The translations under genes were made by a program, and so were the position numbers. This document shows positions 34,589-42,537 of a stretch of DNA of 64,000 nt, in pieces. Below the pieces are notes generated by a model. That model saw only the letters and a list, made by a program, of their open reading frames with translations. It searched no databases and was not told the origin of the DNA. The stretch comes from Myxococcus xanthus (GTDB lineage Bacteria > Myxococcota > Myxococcia > Myxococcales > Myxococcaceae): NCBI RefSeq assembly GCF_006402735.1, contig NZ_CP017174.1, positions 6,552,001 through 6,616,000 on the forward strand, given 5' to 3'. Each line of letters begins with the position of its first letter. Position 1 is the first letter of the stretch.

Positions 34589-35068
34589 CCAGCTCCAGAG
34601 CTCATTGGGCTTCGACGCGTGCAATTGGGGCACCGGGTGGTTCGGGTGGCGCAGCTGGTTGCGGCGCTCACGCACCTCGTGACTCTCAGCCAGCACCCGG
34701 TACATGGTGCGCTCGGAGCACAGGTAGCGCCCCTCATCGAGCAACTGCGCGTAGACTTCCGCTGGCGCCACATCCTGGAATCTCGGCTCATGCAGCGTCG
34801 CGAGCACCTCGGCCCGCGGCTCGGGGGCCAGCGCCCGCGGCGAGCGGCTTCTGCGCACCGGCCCGTGCTTGGGCCGTGCTCGTCGGTAGTAGGTGGCACG
34901 CGGCAGTCCCAGTGCCTGGCACACCAGCGCCCCAACCTCACCAGGCTGCGTGCAGCGGTCTGCCTCCGCCAGCACCCGCAACTTGTCCTCCGCCGTGAAG
35001 CCTCGCCGCCTGGCCTTCTCCTCCACCTCGGTCTCCCTGACCCGGGCCGCGTCCACCACTGCGCTCAT
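34589..35068 (-). pseudogene. IS3-type transposase, truncated
   Basis: From an ATG at 35068 the frame encodes a helix-turn-helix part (RRRGFTAEDKLRVLAEADRC, ALGLPRATYYRRAR) and the HTH_21-like region (EVLATLHEPRFQDVAPAEVY, LLDEGRYLCSERTMYRVLAE) of a single-frame IS3-like transposase. It reaches PNELWSWDI, the first catalytic Asp, and then changes to unrelated sequence at about 34589, so the integrase core is missing. The segment 34353-34588 has no named feature. Confidence 0.8.
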
Positions 35069-35153
35069 CGTTCCTGCCTGGGTCGCCCTGCACACTGAAC
35101 TGCTGGGTACGAACTGTCTCACTCACGTTGGCAGAGAGGGGCTGCGCGAGGCT

Positions 35154-36656
35154 TCATTCAGAAGCACGCCGCCAGAAGAGCCCTTCTCGCACGAAGTGCT
35201 CATGAACCCAGCGCTCGCTGGCGGAGGACAGCTGCCATTCGCCACGTCCCTCAAGGACCAGGATGTCACAGCGCGCAAGCATGGGGAGCATGGTCCGCTG
35301 CGAGCGCTCATCCTCGAAAGCAGCGCCTGCGTGAGCGAAGCGCCCGGGTGTGCCCAGTGCATCGTTCAGCATGAGGCCGTAGGGGTCGACGAGGACGGGC
35401 GCCCCCTCTGGGATTCCGGGAAGTCGCCCGGCGGCGATTGCCCAAGCCGGTTCGAAGGTGCAAAGGGCTGAATCCGGGGGGACGGAGGCCCGGAGTGAGC
35501 TCCCGAGCGTGAGCAGGAAACGGTCTCCCTGATTCGCAGAGCGGATGGCCGCCGGCAGCGGTGAGAGTGCGATGAGCATCACCGTGGCGGCGACGAGCGC
35601 GGCTTGCGTGCGCGAGCGTGTGTCCGCCCAACGTAACACCACGGAGGCCCCCAACCCCGCGAGGACCGCCATGGTAGGCGCCAAGTGAGCGTTGTACTGG
35701 GCCCAATAGCTCTTCGATGACAAGAAAGTCACGAGCGTCAGAACCCAGGCGGCCGCGAAGAGTCGCTCGGCGACGGCCTCCCTTCGACGAGTTCGGGCCA
35801 GGGCCACGACCAAGGCCCATGCACAGAGGACGGAGAAGCCCATGCGCCCGTCGCCCAGAATCATGAGAAGCCGGTGCCAGACATCCGGCTCGCCATCGGG
35901 AGGGCGGAGCAACTGGAACCGAAGAAGGCCATCGAGCATCGCGGCGGGGGCGAGTGCGAAGAAGGGGCCCAGCCAGACCAGTCCCACGGCTGCCGCGACA
36001 AGCACGACCCGTAGGGCACGCCGTCCCTGGCCCTCCATGCCGCGAGCCCACACCGCGGCGATGACCCAGGCGCCGGCTGTCAGTTTGATGGCGCACGCGG
36101 TGGCAAGCAGGGCTCCGGCCAGGAGGTCCCTCTTCCACCGTGAGTCATCAGCCCCATGCCGCAGCCAGACCCATGCCATGCCAAGACAGGTGAGGTTGAG
36201 CAGTGGCTCCAGGAAGGGCCCGCGCTCGGTTGCGGCCGCTTCTGGAAAGACGGCATAGGCGAGCGCGGCCACGACGCCTGCCCTGACGCCCCATTGCTCC
36301 TGAGCAATGCGTCCGCACAGGAGCGTGCTCAGTGCCCCGATCCCAGGGACGAGCCAACGGACCACCGTGAATGCCAGCGCTGCGTCGAAGCCACGTGCGA
36401 GCGCGGCCACCGGCGCCAGCAACATGGCAATCCCAGGAGGGTGGACGAAGAAGTAGTCACGATAGGGCAATACACCATGGGAGAGAAGTGCGGCGGCACT
36501 GAAATAGACGCCCTCGTCGTAGTCCACGGGATGCCCGAAAGCGCCTCCCCGGTGGAAGAAGCCCGCGATGCGCAGCAGCCATGCACCTGAAGCGATGAGC
36601 ACCAGGGGCCACCAGGGCAGGTGGGGACGGGGGGTAGAGAGATTCGAAGAACGCAC
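35154..36656 (-). CDS. GT39-type membrane glycosyltransferase
   Basis: A 500-residue polytopic inner-membrane protein of the PMT/ArnT-like GT-C superfamily. The first periplasmic loop carries DYDEGVYFSAAALL, the conserved acidic catalytic motif, and YFFVHPPG follows. About ten membrane helices are visible, then a soluble C-terminal periplasmic part (residues ~390-500). Such enzymes transfer sugars from polyprenyl-phosphate donors to proteins or lipids outside the membrane; donor and acceptor are unknown. The start is GTG at 36656. It stands alone among transposase remnants. Confidence 0.85.
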   Translation of the reverse strand: MRSSNLSTPRPHLPWWPLVLIASGAWLLRIAGFFHRGGAFGHPVDYDEGVYFSAAALLSHGVLPYRDYFFVHPPGIAMLLAPVAALARGFDAALAFTVVRWLVPGIGALSTLLCGRIAQEQWGVRAGVVAALAYAVFPEAAATERGPFLEPLLNLTCLGMAWVWLRHGADDSRWKRDLLAGALLATACAIKLTAGAWVIAAVWARGMEGQGRRALRVVLVAAAVGLVWLGPFFALAPAAMLDGLLRFQLLRPPDGEPDVWHRLLMILGDGRMGFSVLCAWALVVALARTRRREAVAERLFAAAWVLTLVTFLSSKSYWAQYNAHLAPTMAVLAGLGASVVLRWADTRSRTQAALVAATVMLIALSPLPAAIRSANQGDRFLLTLGSSLRASVPPDSALCTFEPAWAIAAGRLPGIPEGAPVLVDPYGLMLNDALGTPGRFAHAGAAFEDERSQRTMLPMLARCDILVLEGRGEWQLSSASERWVHEHFVREGLFWRRASE

Positions 36657-36972
36657 CCGGACACGCGTACTAAAGGCGTCCCGGTGTGTCGAGAAGGCGC
36701 AAGTCAGTTCACGCGGCGTGGAGTTGCCCCCGTCAAACCGGACAGCTCAGGCTTTGGAATTAGCAATACGAAATTCGCAGGGTGACATCATGCTCACCCC
36801 CCTTTGGTCGAGGTGTCGTCAGCGCAACCCATGCCGCTCCAGATTGAAACCACAAGGAAGTTCCTCGAATCGCAGGATGCGGCTCCTGGCGAGTCCATCG
36901 TGGTCCTCGCTGACGCGCCCTCCCGCAGCCACTTCCCATCACCCAGCCGGTCCGAAACGAGCCCTGGCTCCA
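36657..36972. other. Gap with weak coding remnant
   Basis: A plus-strand stretch around 36830-36960 (QPMPLQIETTRKFLESQDAA, VVLADAPSRSHF) looks protein-like but lacks a start and leads into transposase debris. Confidence 0.25.
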
Positions 36973-37300
36973 TCAACCACCGTGCTCAGCAACAAGGAGC
37001 CAGCGGATTCGCAGCCGCTGGTGGCTGGCCCACCGCGCCCAGGCGTCTGTTTCCTGAGCGAGTTTGTCGAGGGTTGGGATGCGCCGACTGCCCAGGCACT
37101 GACGTGAGAGCAGGGAAATCTCTACCTCCGCCTGATTGAGCCAACTGCCATACACGGGCGTGAAATGCACGGTGAAGCAACGCCAGAGCCGACGTCCTGC
37201 TCGCACCCCGTATCGTATCTCCAAGGCGCGGCAGGAGTGGGTGCTGAGGTTGTCGAGCACCATGTGAATGGTTTCTACGTCCGGGTAGTGATTGGCGATG
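36973..37300 (-). pseudogene. IS630-family transposase, C-terminal remnant
   Basis: The minus strand encodes IANHYPDVETIHMVLDNLST and then HFTPVYGSWLNQAEVEISLL, SRQCLGSRRIPTLDKLAQET: the last two catalytic motifs (DN and the N-x-x-E helix) of IS630 transposases. It is joined directly to an IS91-like tail upstream at about 37300, so two elements have recombined. Confidence 0.85.
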
Positions 37301-37386
37301 TCCTGAGGTGCTCCAGAATCGCGCGTCCCCCTCCCCTCCTTCGCGTACGCCAGCACCCACCTCCTGCATCCACACCTCACGCAGCC
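37300..37386 (-). mobile_element. IS91-like transposase 3' remnant
   Basis: A short copy of the recurring tail (CVRCG-RRWVLAYAKEG on the minus strand). The CxxC pair is altered relative to other copies. It lies between the IS630 remnant and unassigned DNA. Confidence 0.7.
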
Positions 37387-37723
37387 CGGAGGATGACACA
37401 GCGAGTCCCCGTGCTGCGGACCCTCCCGTGCCTGGCGCTGCCGGCGCCCGAGCCGGGGCTGCTCCGCCTTCGCGAGCACTCGCATCCCTCCGGAACGTCC
37501 CCGCCCTGGACGCTGTCGCTCCCGCCGTGGCCGCGCGCGAAGGGGCCGCAGTGGCGGAGCCGCAGGAGCGGCTGGCCGCGCTTCAGGTTCAGCGGATCGC
37601 CGCCTGCGGAACGTTGTACTGAGCCCCATGCGGACGTCCCCCGGAGCTTGCCCATCTGAAGGGAGCTCCGAGGGACGTCTTCAAACCGAGGGACGTCTTC
37701 AAGCGCAGGGCCGCACCACGGGC
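37387..37723. other. Gap with a possible 3' gene fragment
   Basis: A plus-strand frame ending at 37622 (RNVPALDAVAPAVAAREGAA, ERLAALQVQRIAACGTLY) may be the tail of a lost gene. Confidence is low because the composition permits chance frames. Confidence 0.25.
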
Positions 37724-39145
37724 TCAGAGCATGTTGGCGATGTCCTTCACCGGCTGCGGCGCGGCCTCGGTGCTCCCCAGCGCGCCCATGGCGCCTCCGA
37801 AGATCATGGACGCCGGGTTGACGCGGCCCTTGCCAATAGCCCCAATGACCCCCTCCGCGGCGCCCTTCAAGGTGTTGAAGTAGCCCTTCGCGGCGCCCTC
37901 GAAGACGCCCTTGACGCCGCCCTCCGAGTTGCCGATTCCCGTCAGGACGTTGCTGACTCCCGGCAGGAACCACAGGTGCTTGCCCGCCTCACCCGCGAAC
38001 CACTGGAAGTTGTCCTTGTTGCTTCCGTCCGCCTTGACGTGGGTGTCCTTCGTGGTTGGCAGTTGGTGCTCACCCAGGAAGGAGTACCCCTTCTCTGCGA
38101 AGTCCTTCACCATGCCGGCCTCGGTGCCGTGCCGCGCATCGCCACTCTTGGTGATGCCCTCGATGTTGCCGTCGCCCTGGCCATTCTGGACCTTCTTCGA
38201 CCGGTCCTCGCCATTGGAGGCCTTCGCGCTGTCGATGAATTCCAGCACCTTGGCCAGGCGGTAGACGGCGTCGGGGTTCTGCTTCGCGTCCTTCAGGTCG
38301 AGCTTGGGGTCGATGCCCGTCTGCTTGCAGAGCTGGTCGAACTTGATGTCCTTCTGGCGGCCCAGGTTCTTCAGCGCTGGAGTGTCATCGACGATCTGCG
38401 CCGCCGTCCGCTTGTCTCCAGCCGGGCGCTTGTCCTTGGCGCTCGGGACGCCGGAACCGGAGGCCTCGGGAGCCGGCTTGAGGTGCTGCAGGTTCTCGAG
38501 GTTCTTGGGAAGCCCGCGGGGCGCGAAGGTGGCGGGTTCGTTGACCGGCCCCTGCGCCCCCTGCAGCATCGGTGCGTTGAAGGACCGCGGGTGGGTGATG
38601 GCGCCCGTCTCGAACCCATCCATCGGGTTGACGTGGCCCATGGGCACGCCACCGGCATGGAGCGGCGACACAGGACCGAAGCCGCCCATGGGTGGAAGCG
38701 CGGACACCGGACCGAAGCTGTCCATCGGTGGGAGCGCGGACGCCGGACCAAAGCCACCCATGGGAGGGAGCGCGGCCGCCGGACCGAAGCCACCCACGGC
38801 TTGGAGCGCCGCGGGACCGAAGTCGGCCACGGTCTGGAGCGCCGCGGGACCGAAGTCGGCCATGGCCTGGAGCGCCGCCTCACGGCCGGAGGTCCGTCCG
38901 GGCGCGCCCGCGGGCTGGGGCGTCGCCGCCGGGCTGGAGGGCCGTGCGGGCGCACCCGCGGACTGGAACGAATCCACCGGGCCGGAGGGCCGCGCGGGGA
39001 GGTTCGCGGGGTTCTGGGGGACGCGCCCGCCCATGTTCGGAACGGGCCCCGCCGACGGCGACGGCTTCGGGGCCGTGGGAGAGGACTGCGCAGCACCCGT
39101 ACGCTTGGAGGAGAAGGAGGGGGCCTTGGCCTTGACGCCGATCAT
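37724..39145 (-). CDS. Pro/Gly/Ala-repeat protein with C-terminal hydrophobic region
   Basis: A 473-residue protein. The first ~200 residues are low complexity, with short repeats of the form DFGPAALQxV and GGFGPxSALPPM (about seven units). Residues ~210-400 look folded (KFDQLCKQTGIDPKLDLKDA, YRLAKVLEFIDSAKASNGED). The last ~90 residues are Gly/Ala-rich with amphipathic helices (GVKGVFEGAAKGYFNTLKGA). There is no signal peptide. The layout (flexible N-terminus, globular centre, glycine-rich tail) is seen in secreted or surface effectors, but no family was recognised. The start at 39145 has AGGTGA upstream; the frame also opens at 39247. Confidence 0.7.
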   Translation of the reverse strand: MIGVKAKAPSFSSKRTGAAQSSPTAPKPSPSAGPVPNMGGRVPQNPANLPARPSGPVDSFQSAGAPARPSSPAATPQPAGAPGRTSGREAALQAMADFGPAALQTVADFGPAALQAVGGFGPAAALPPMGGFGPASALPPMDSFGPVSALPPMGGFGPVSPLHAGGVPMGHVNPMDGFETGAITHPRSFNAPMLQGAQGPVNEPATFAPRGLPKNLENLQHLKPAPEASGSGVPSAKDKRPAGDKRTAAQIVDDTPALKNLGRQKDIKFDQLCKQTGIDPKLDLKDAKQNPDAVYRLAKVLEFIDSAKASNGEDRSKKVQNGQGDGNIEGITKSGDARHGTEAGMVKDFAEKGYSFLGEHQLPTTKDTHVKADGSNKDNFQWFAGEAGKHLWFLPGVSNVLTGIGNSEGGVKGVFEGAAKGYFNTLKGAAEGVIGAIGKGRVNPASMIFGGAMGALGSTEAAPQPVKDIANML

Positions 39146-39474
39146 GGGGATCACCTGGTTTCTGACAGCGAAGGAGGTTTGCTGCGGCGAGTCTGTCCCG
39201 CCCATGCGCTGTCTCACTGCAGCGCCCATGCCATCTTGGGCATTCAACGTAACGTGCTGATTTCACATGACTGTGATGGCTTTGGGGCTCCCGTGTGAGG
39301 CGTTGGGCCGGTGACCGCAGTCACCAAGCGGATGGCGCCAGTCACCACCGAGGGGCCGTCACCCCAAGCGCCTCCACATCAGCGTCATCCACCGAGGTGT
39401 CGCGAGCTCCGGGGATGCCCTGGCTGCAGCCCATGGACCTCTACTGGAGCGTATCGGCGGCATGAAAGCCATGT

Positions 39475-39540
39475 CGTGGGCAGGCCCAGGTGCTCCAGCA
39501 TCGCGCGCCCCCTCCCGCATCCATCGACATCACCTCAAAG
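39475..39540 (-). mobile_element. IS91-like transposase 3' remnant, very short
   Basis: CCCAGGTGCTCCAGCATCGC followed by GCGCCCCCTCCCGCATCC repeats the innermost part of the tail found at 51465 and 53845. The rest of the 39146-39598 gap shows no gene. Confidence 0.6.
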
Positions 39541-39598
39541 CTGACGACCTGAGCCGCCGACGCCGCACCAGTCCCAGGCTTCGATAAACGCCCGCGAC

Positions 39599-39634
39599 AG
39601 GCCCGTCCCCGAGACTTCCGGGGGCGGGCCTTTT
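39599..39634 (+). terminator. Orphan intrinsic terminator
   Basis: AGGCCCG + CCCC pairs with GGGG + CGGGCCT around a short loop, followed by TTTT (39631-39634). It is oriented for plus-strand transcription, yet no plus-strand gene lies just upstream, suggesting that a gene was lost. Confidence 0.65.
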
Positions 39635-39732
39635 CGTGTCAAGATTGAATGAGCAACCGGTGCACGCGTCGATGCGCCACTCCGCCGGGATTCACCAGCG
39701 CGGACCCATTCCCCTCCTATGGAGCAAACCTC

Positions 39733-40476
39733 ATGAAGCGGCTCATCCAGGGACTGTCCCTGACGTCTCTGTGTCTCTCGCTGGCGGCTTGTGGTGCCAA
39801 CAAGTTCTACACGCTGCCCGTCGACTCGAATGACGCCTCGACGACCAAGACGTCCATCGGCGTCTGCGCCCTGGAGAGCGGTCTCGAGTCGCAGTCCATG
39901 GACAACACGGCCATCGCCGTCACCTACGATGCGACCTCCACGATGTATTACCGTTACAATGGGAAGGACGCGTACACCTTCCAGGTCTCCGTGGACGACA
40001 AGCAGGTTCCTCCGGCGGAGCTGGAGGCGAAGCTCGCCACGGTGCGCAAGAAGGGCGAGGAGCTGTACCTCTGCGCCCAGGACCGCATCAACCCGCGCTA
40101 CGTCGCCGCCCCTACCCACGCGCCCGCGCAGACGAACGTCACCATCAACTTGAACGCCCCGGGCGCGAACTCGCGGGACTCCCTGTCCGCTGGCGCGTCG
40201 GTGTCGACGAACACGAACACGGCCTCTGCCTCGACAACGTCCTCCTCCGCGTCGGTGGACCTGGGCGAGGGCACCTGCGCCCGCGCCGTGGACTGCTATG
40301 CGCGGCTGGCCAAGACGGTCTGCGAGGGCGCGCAGGACTGCAGCTTCAAGGTGGAGATGTCCGGCAACGACGAGGCGGGCTGCCGTGACGCGCTGCTCCG
40401 CGTCCCGGACCTGATTCAGCCGTTCAAGATGATTCGCCCCAACCTCTCCGCGCCGGCCGTCTGCCGCGCCGAGTAG
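39733..40476 (+). CDS. Lipoprotein of unknown function
   Basis: A 247-residue lipoprotein (LCLSLAACGAN, lipid Cys20). The mature part has a beta-rich N-terminal half (STMYYRYNGKDAYTFQVSVD), a Ser/Thr/Asn-rich linker (ANSRDSLSAGASVSTNTNTA) and a C-terminal Cys-rich part (GTCARAVDCYARLAKTVCEG and AQDCSFKVEMSGNDEAGC). The five C-terminal cysteines suggest a disulfide-rich domain. No family was recognised. An upstream in-frame start at 39649 lacks the signal. Confidence 0.75.
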   Translation: MKRLIQGLSLTSLCLSLAACGANKFYTLPVDSNDASTTKTSIGVCALESGLESQSMDNTAIAVTYDATSTMYYRYNGKDAYTFQVSVDDKQVPPAELEAKLATVRKKGEELYLCAQDRINPRYVAAPTHAPAQTNVTINLNAPGANSRDSLSAGASVSTNTNTASASTTSSSASVDLGEGTCARAVDCYARLAKTVCEGAQDCSFKVEMSGNDEAGCRDALLRVPDLIQPFKMIRPNLSAPAVCRAE

Positions 40477-40613
40477 TCCGCTGGAACAGCCCGCCTCCGG
40501 TGCCGTGCCGGAGCGCGGGGGTCAGCGGCCTCCGGTTTCCCGGCCCGTGAGGCAGGCGAAGTGGGCGACCTTGGGCCCTCTCGCCGTGAGCCAGGGCGGG
40601 ACGGGGTGGAGCC

Positions 40614-40748
40614 ATGAGAGCGACACGCGGACATGTGCTGCTGGGCCTTCTGGTGTTGGTGGGGCTGACGGCCGCGGTCGTGCTGGGCATCTGGATGGTG
40701 GCCTCCTCCGATTTCAGCGGGCTTCCACCGTGGCTCGCGCTGGGCTGA
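40614..40748 (+). CDS. Possible 44-residue single-pass membrane protein
   Basis: ATG 40614 follows GGGTGGAGCC and encodes a short basic start, a strong hydrophobic helix (LLGLLVLVGLTAAVVLGIWM) and a short Pro/Trp tail, ending TGA 40748. The composition fits a small membrane protein; homology is unknown. Confidence 0.45.
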   Translation: MRATRGHVLLGLLVLVGLTAAVVLGIWMVASSDFSGLPPWLALG

Positions 40749-40900
40749 GAGAGAGACGACGGTTCACCTGGAGGCTGGAGAAGTGGGCCTGCTCATCGTG
40801 CCGCTCTTCCCGGTGCCTGGGGCGCAGGCACCCGGCAAGCGCTCCCTGCGGCCCAGCGCCAGGGGGCCCGCGGCGCCACGAGGGCCCCATCCATCCCCCG

Positions 40901-41074
40901 ATGCGCGTCCTGGGACTGTTCGCGGGCATCCTCGCCTGGGGTGGCGGGGTGCACGTCGAGGTGGAGGGGGTGTCGGAGGTGAAGCCTCCTCCACCCCAGC
41001 TCCCCGAGGCGCGCTGGGAGGTGCTGTGGCGGCCGAGCGCGGAGGAGACTCAGCAGGCCCGCGCCGCGGCCTGA
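40901..41074 (+). CDS. Possible 57-residue exported peptide
   Basis: ATG 40901 encodes MRVLGLFAGILAWGGGVHVE followed by an acidic/proline-rich body ending in a normal stop. The N-terminus resembles a signal sequence. No Shine-Dalgarno is obvious and chance frames are common at this GC, so support is weak. The gap 40749-40900 shows nothing. Confidence 0.3.
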   Translation: MRVLGLFAGILAWGGGVHVEVEGVSEVKPPPPQLPEARWEVLWRPSAEETQQARAAA

Positions 41075-41124
41075 GCGCCAGGCGCAGTGGATGCGCAGGG
41101 CCAGGAGGAGCCGAGAAGGGCCGC

Positions 41125-42447
41125 TCAGTACCCCACATGCAGGCGGCCGGGGGGCAGCGCCGCCTCGAGCCGCTTCACCTCCGCCTCGGGGACGCGGTCC
41201 AGCCCCAGCTTGAACTGCTTGAGCCGGGCGAGTGGAGCGAGGCCCCCGGGCAGCGCGGACAACTCCCCCTGGAAGAACCCGGCATGCGTCAGCTTCGGCA
41301 TCCGGCCCAGGCCGTCCACCAGGAGCTGGACCTGGCCCGGCGTCGTCTTGAAGAAGCGCCACCACCAGAGCTTCTTGAGTCGCGGCAGCCGGGTCAGCAC
41401 CTCGGGAAAGCCCTCCAGGGTCATGGCGTCGAGATACAGCTCCTCCAGCGACTCCAGCTCACCGAACGCGTCCGGGAGTCGGGTGAGGTTGTTGCAGTAC
41501 CGCAGGCTCAGCTTCTTGAGCGCGGGGAGCCGGCACAGCTCCACGGGCAGGGTCTTCAGCGGGAGGGACTCCAGACTGAGGCTCTTCAGCTCCCGCAGCT
41601 CGCCAATCCGGGGGGAGAGCTCCGCGACGTCATTCGAGTCCAGCGTGAGACTCTCCAGCCAGGTGAGGGAGAAGACCTCCTCGGGAACGGCCTTCAGCTT
41701 CTTCTGCGTGAGCCCGAGCCGCGTGGCCTTCTCGCCTCGCGCCGCCTTCTCCTTCACGGCGGCAATCGCCTTCTCGACGGGGCCGAGCCGGGTGTCTCCC
41801 AGCACGGGCTTTCCCGCGCGCAGCTTCGCGAGGAGTCCCTTCCGGTCGAGCGTCGAATCGCTGACGCCGTCCTCGTCTTCATCCTCCGCGCTCCAGGCTC
41901 CCGGAAGGAGCGCCTCGTGCGGCTGGAGCGTCTGGCGAGGGCGGCCCACCGGGGCGGTGAGCTTGCTGCCCACGAGCACCTCCACGTCGAGCGCGCCGTG
42001 GACCTCGATGTGGTGGTGCTCCTCGACGAGGGTGCGCGCCGTCAGCGCCCCACCGACCCAGAAGATGTCATCACCGAGCGAGTCACCAAAGAGGAGGCCT
42101 CGAATCCGGACGTTGCCCGCGACGAACATGGCCGAGAAGGTCGCGACGTTCTCCACCTCCAGGTCTCCCAGCACCACCAGGAGCGTGTGGTCCGCCGCGT
42201 GTCCGTCCTCGAGCAGGCCCTTCAGCCGGACGCTCCCGGAGACGACGAGCGGCCTCGGCCCGACGACGAGCGAGTCCGCCTCCAGGTCTCCCTCGTGGAA
42301 GAGGACACCTTCCCCGGTGACGCCCTGCCACCACGAGGCCAGATTCTCCCGCCACCCGGGCGTCGCCACCGCCTCCAGGCGGGGCCACAGCTCCTGCGCG
42401 GAAACCTCATGCCCCCAGACCTTCACCCCGTCCTGTTTCACAGCCAT
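41125..42447 (-). CDS. Leucine-rich-repeat protein
   Basis: About 440 residues (start 42447, MAVKQDG; an in-frame start at 42483 is possible). The N-terminal half has strand repeats of a bactofilin- or beta-helix-like kind (GDLEADSLVVG, LVVSGSVRLKGL, LVVLGDLEVENVATFSA, MFVAGNVRIRGLLFGD). The C-terminal half has five to six LRRs (LESLTLDSNDVAELSPRIGE, LKSLSLESLPLKTLPVELCR, LKKLSLRYCNNLTRLPDAFG). No signal peptide is present. LRRs bind proteins; the partner is unknown. It ends 55 bases before the hflX gene's 3' side begins a separate unit in the same direction. Confidence 0.85.
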   Translation of the reverse strand: MAVKQDGVKVWGHEVSAQELWPRLEAVATPGWRENLASWWQGVTGEGVLFHEGDLEADSLVVGPRPLVVSGSVRLKGLLEDGHAADHTLLVVLGDLEVENVATFSAMFVAGNVRIRGLLFGDSLGDDIFWVGGALTARTLVEEHHHIEVHGALDVEVLVGSKLTAPVGRPRQTLQPHEALLPGAWSAEDEDEDGVSDSTLDRKGLLAKLRAGKPVLGDTRLGPVEKAIAAVKEKAARGEKATRLGLTQKKLKAVPEEVFSLTWLESLTLDSNDVAELSPRIGELRELKSLSLESLPLKTLPVELCRLPALKKLSLRYCNNLTRLPDAFGELESLEELYLDAMTLEGFPEVLTRLPRLKKLWWWRFFKTTPGQVQLLVDGLGRMPKLTHAGFFQGELSALPGGLAPLARLKQFKLGLDRVPEAEVKRLEAALPPGRLHVGY

Positions 42448-42537
42448 GTCCCTGAAGCTCCCATCGACTTCACCCGCCTTCAACCTGGAGCAGCGCCGCG
42501 AGGAACAGCGAGCAGGTCATCTCGGCGTATAGGGGGC

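Noticed and set aside
37628-39298. Plus-strand Arg/Gly/His repeat frame
   Set aside because: Its repeats merely mirror the DNA repeats of the minus-strand Pro/Gly protein; the minus frame has a ribosome site and a normal amino-acid mix.
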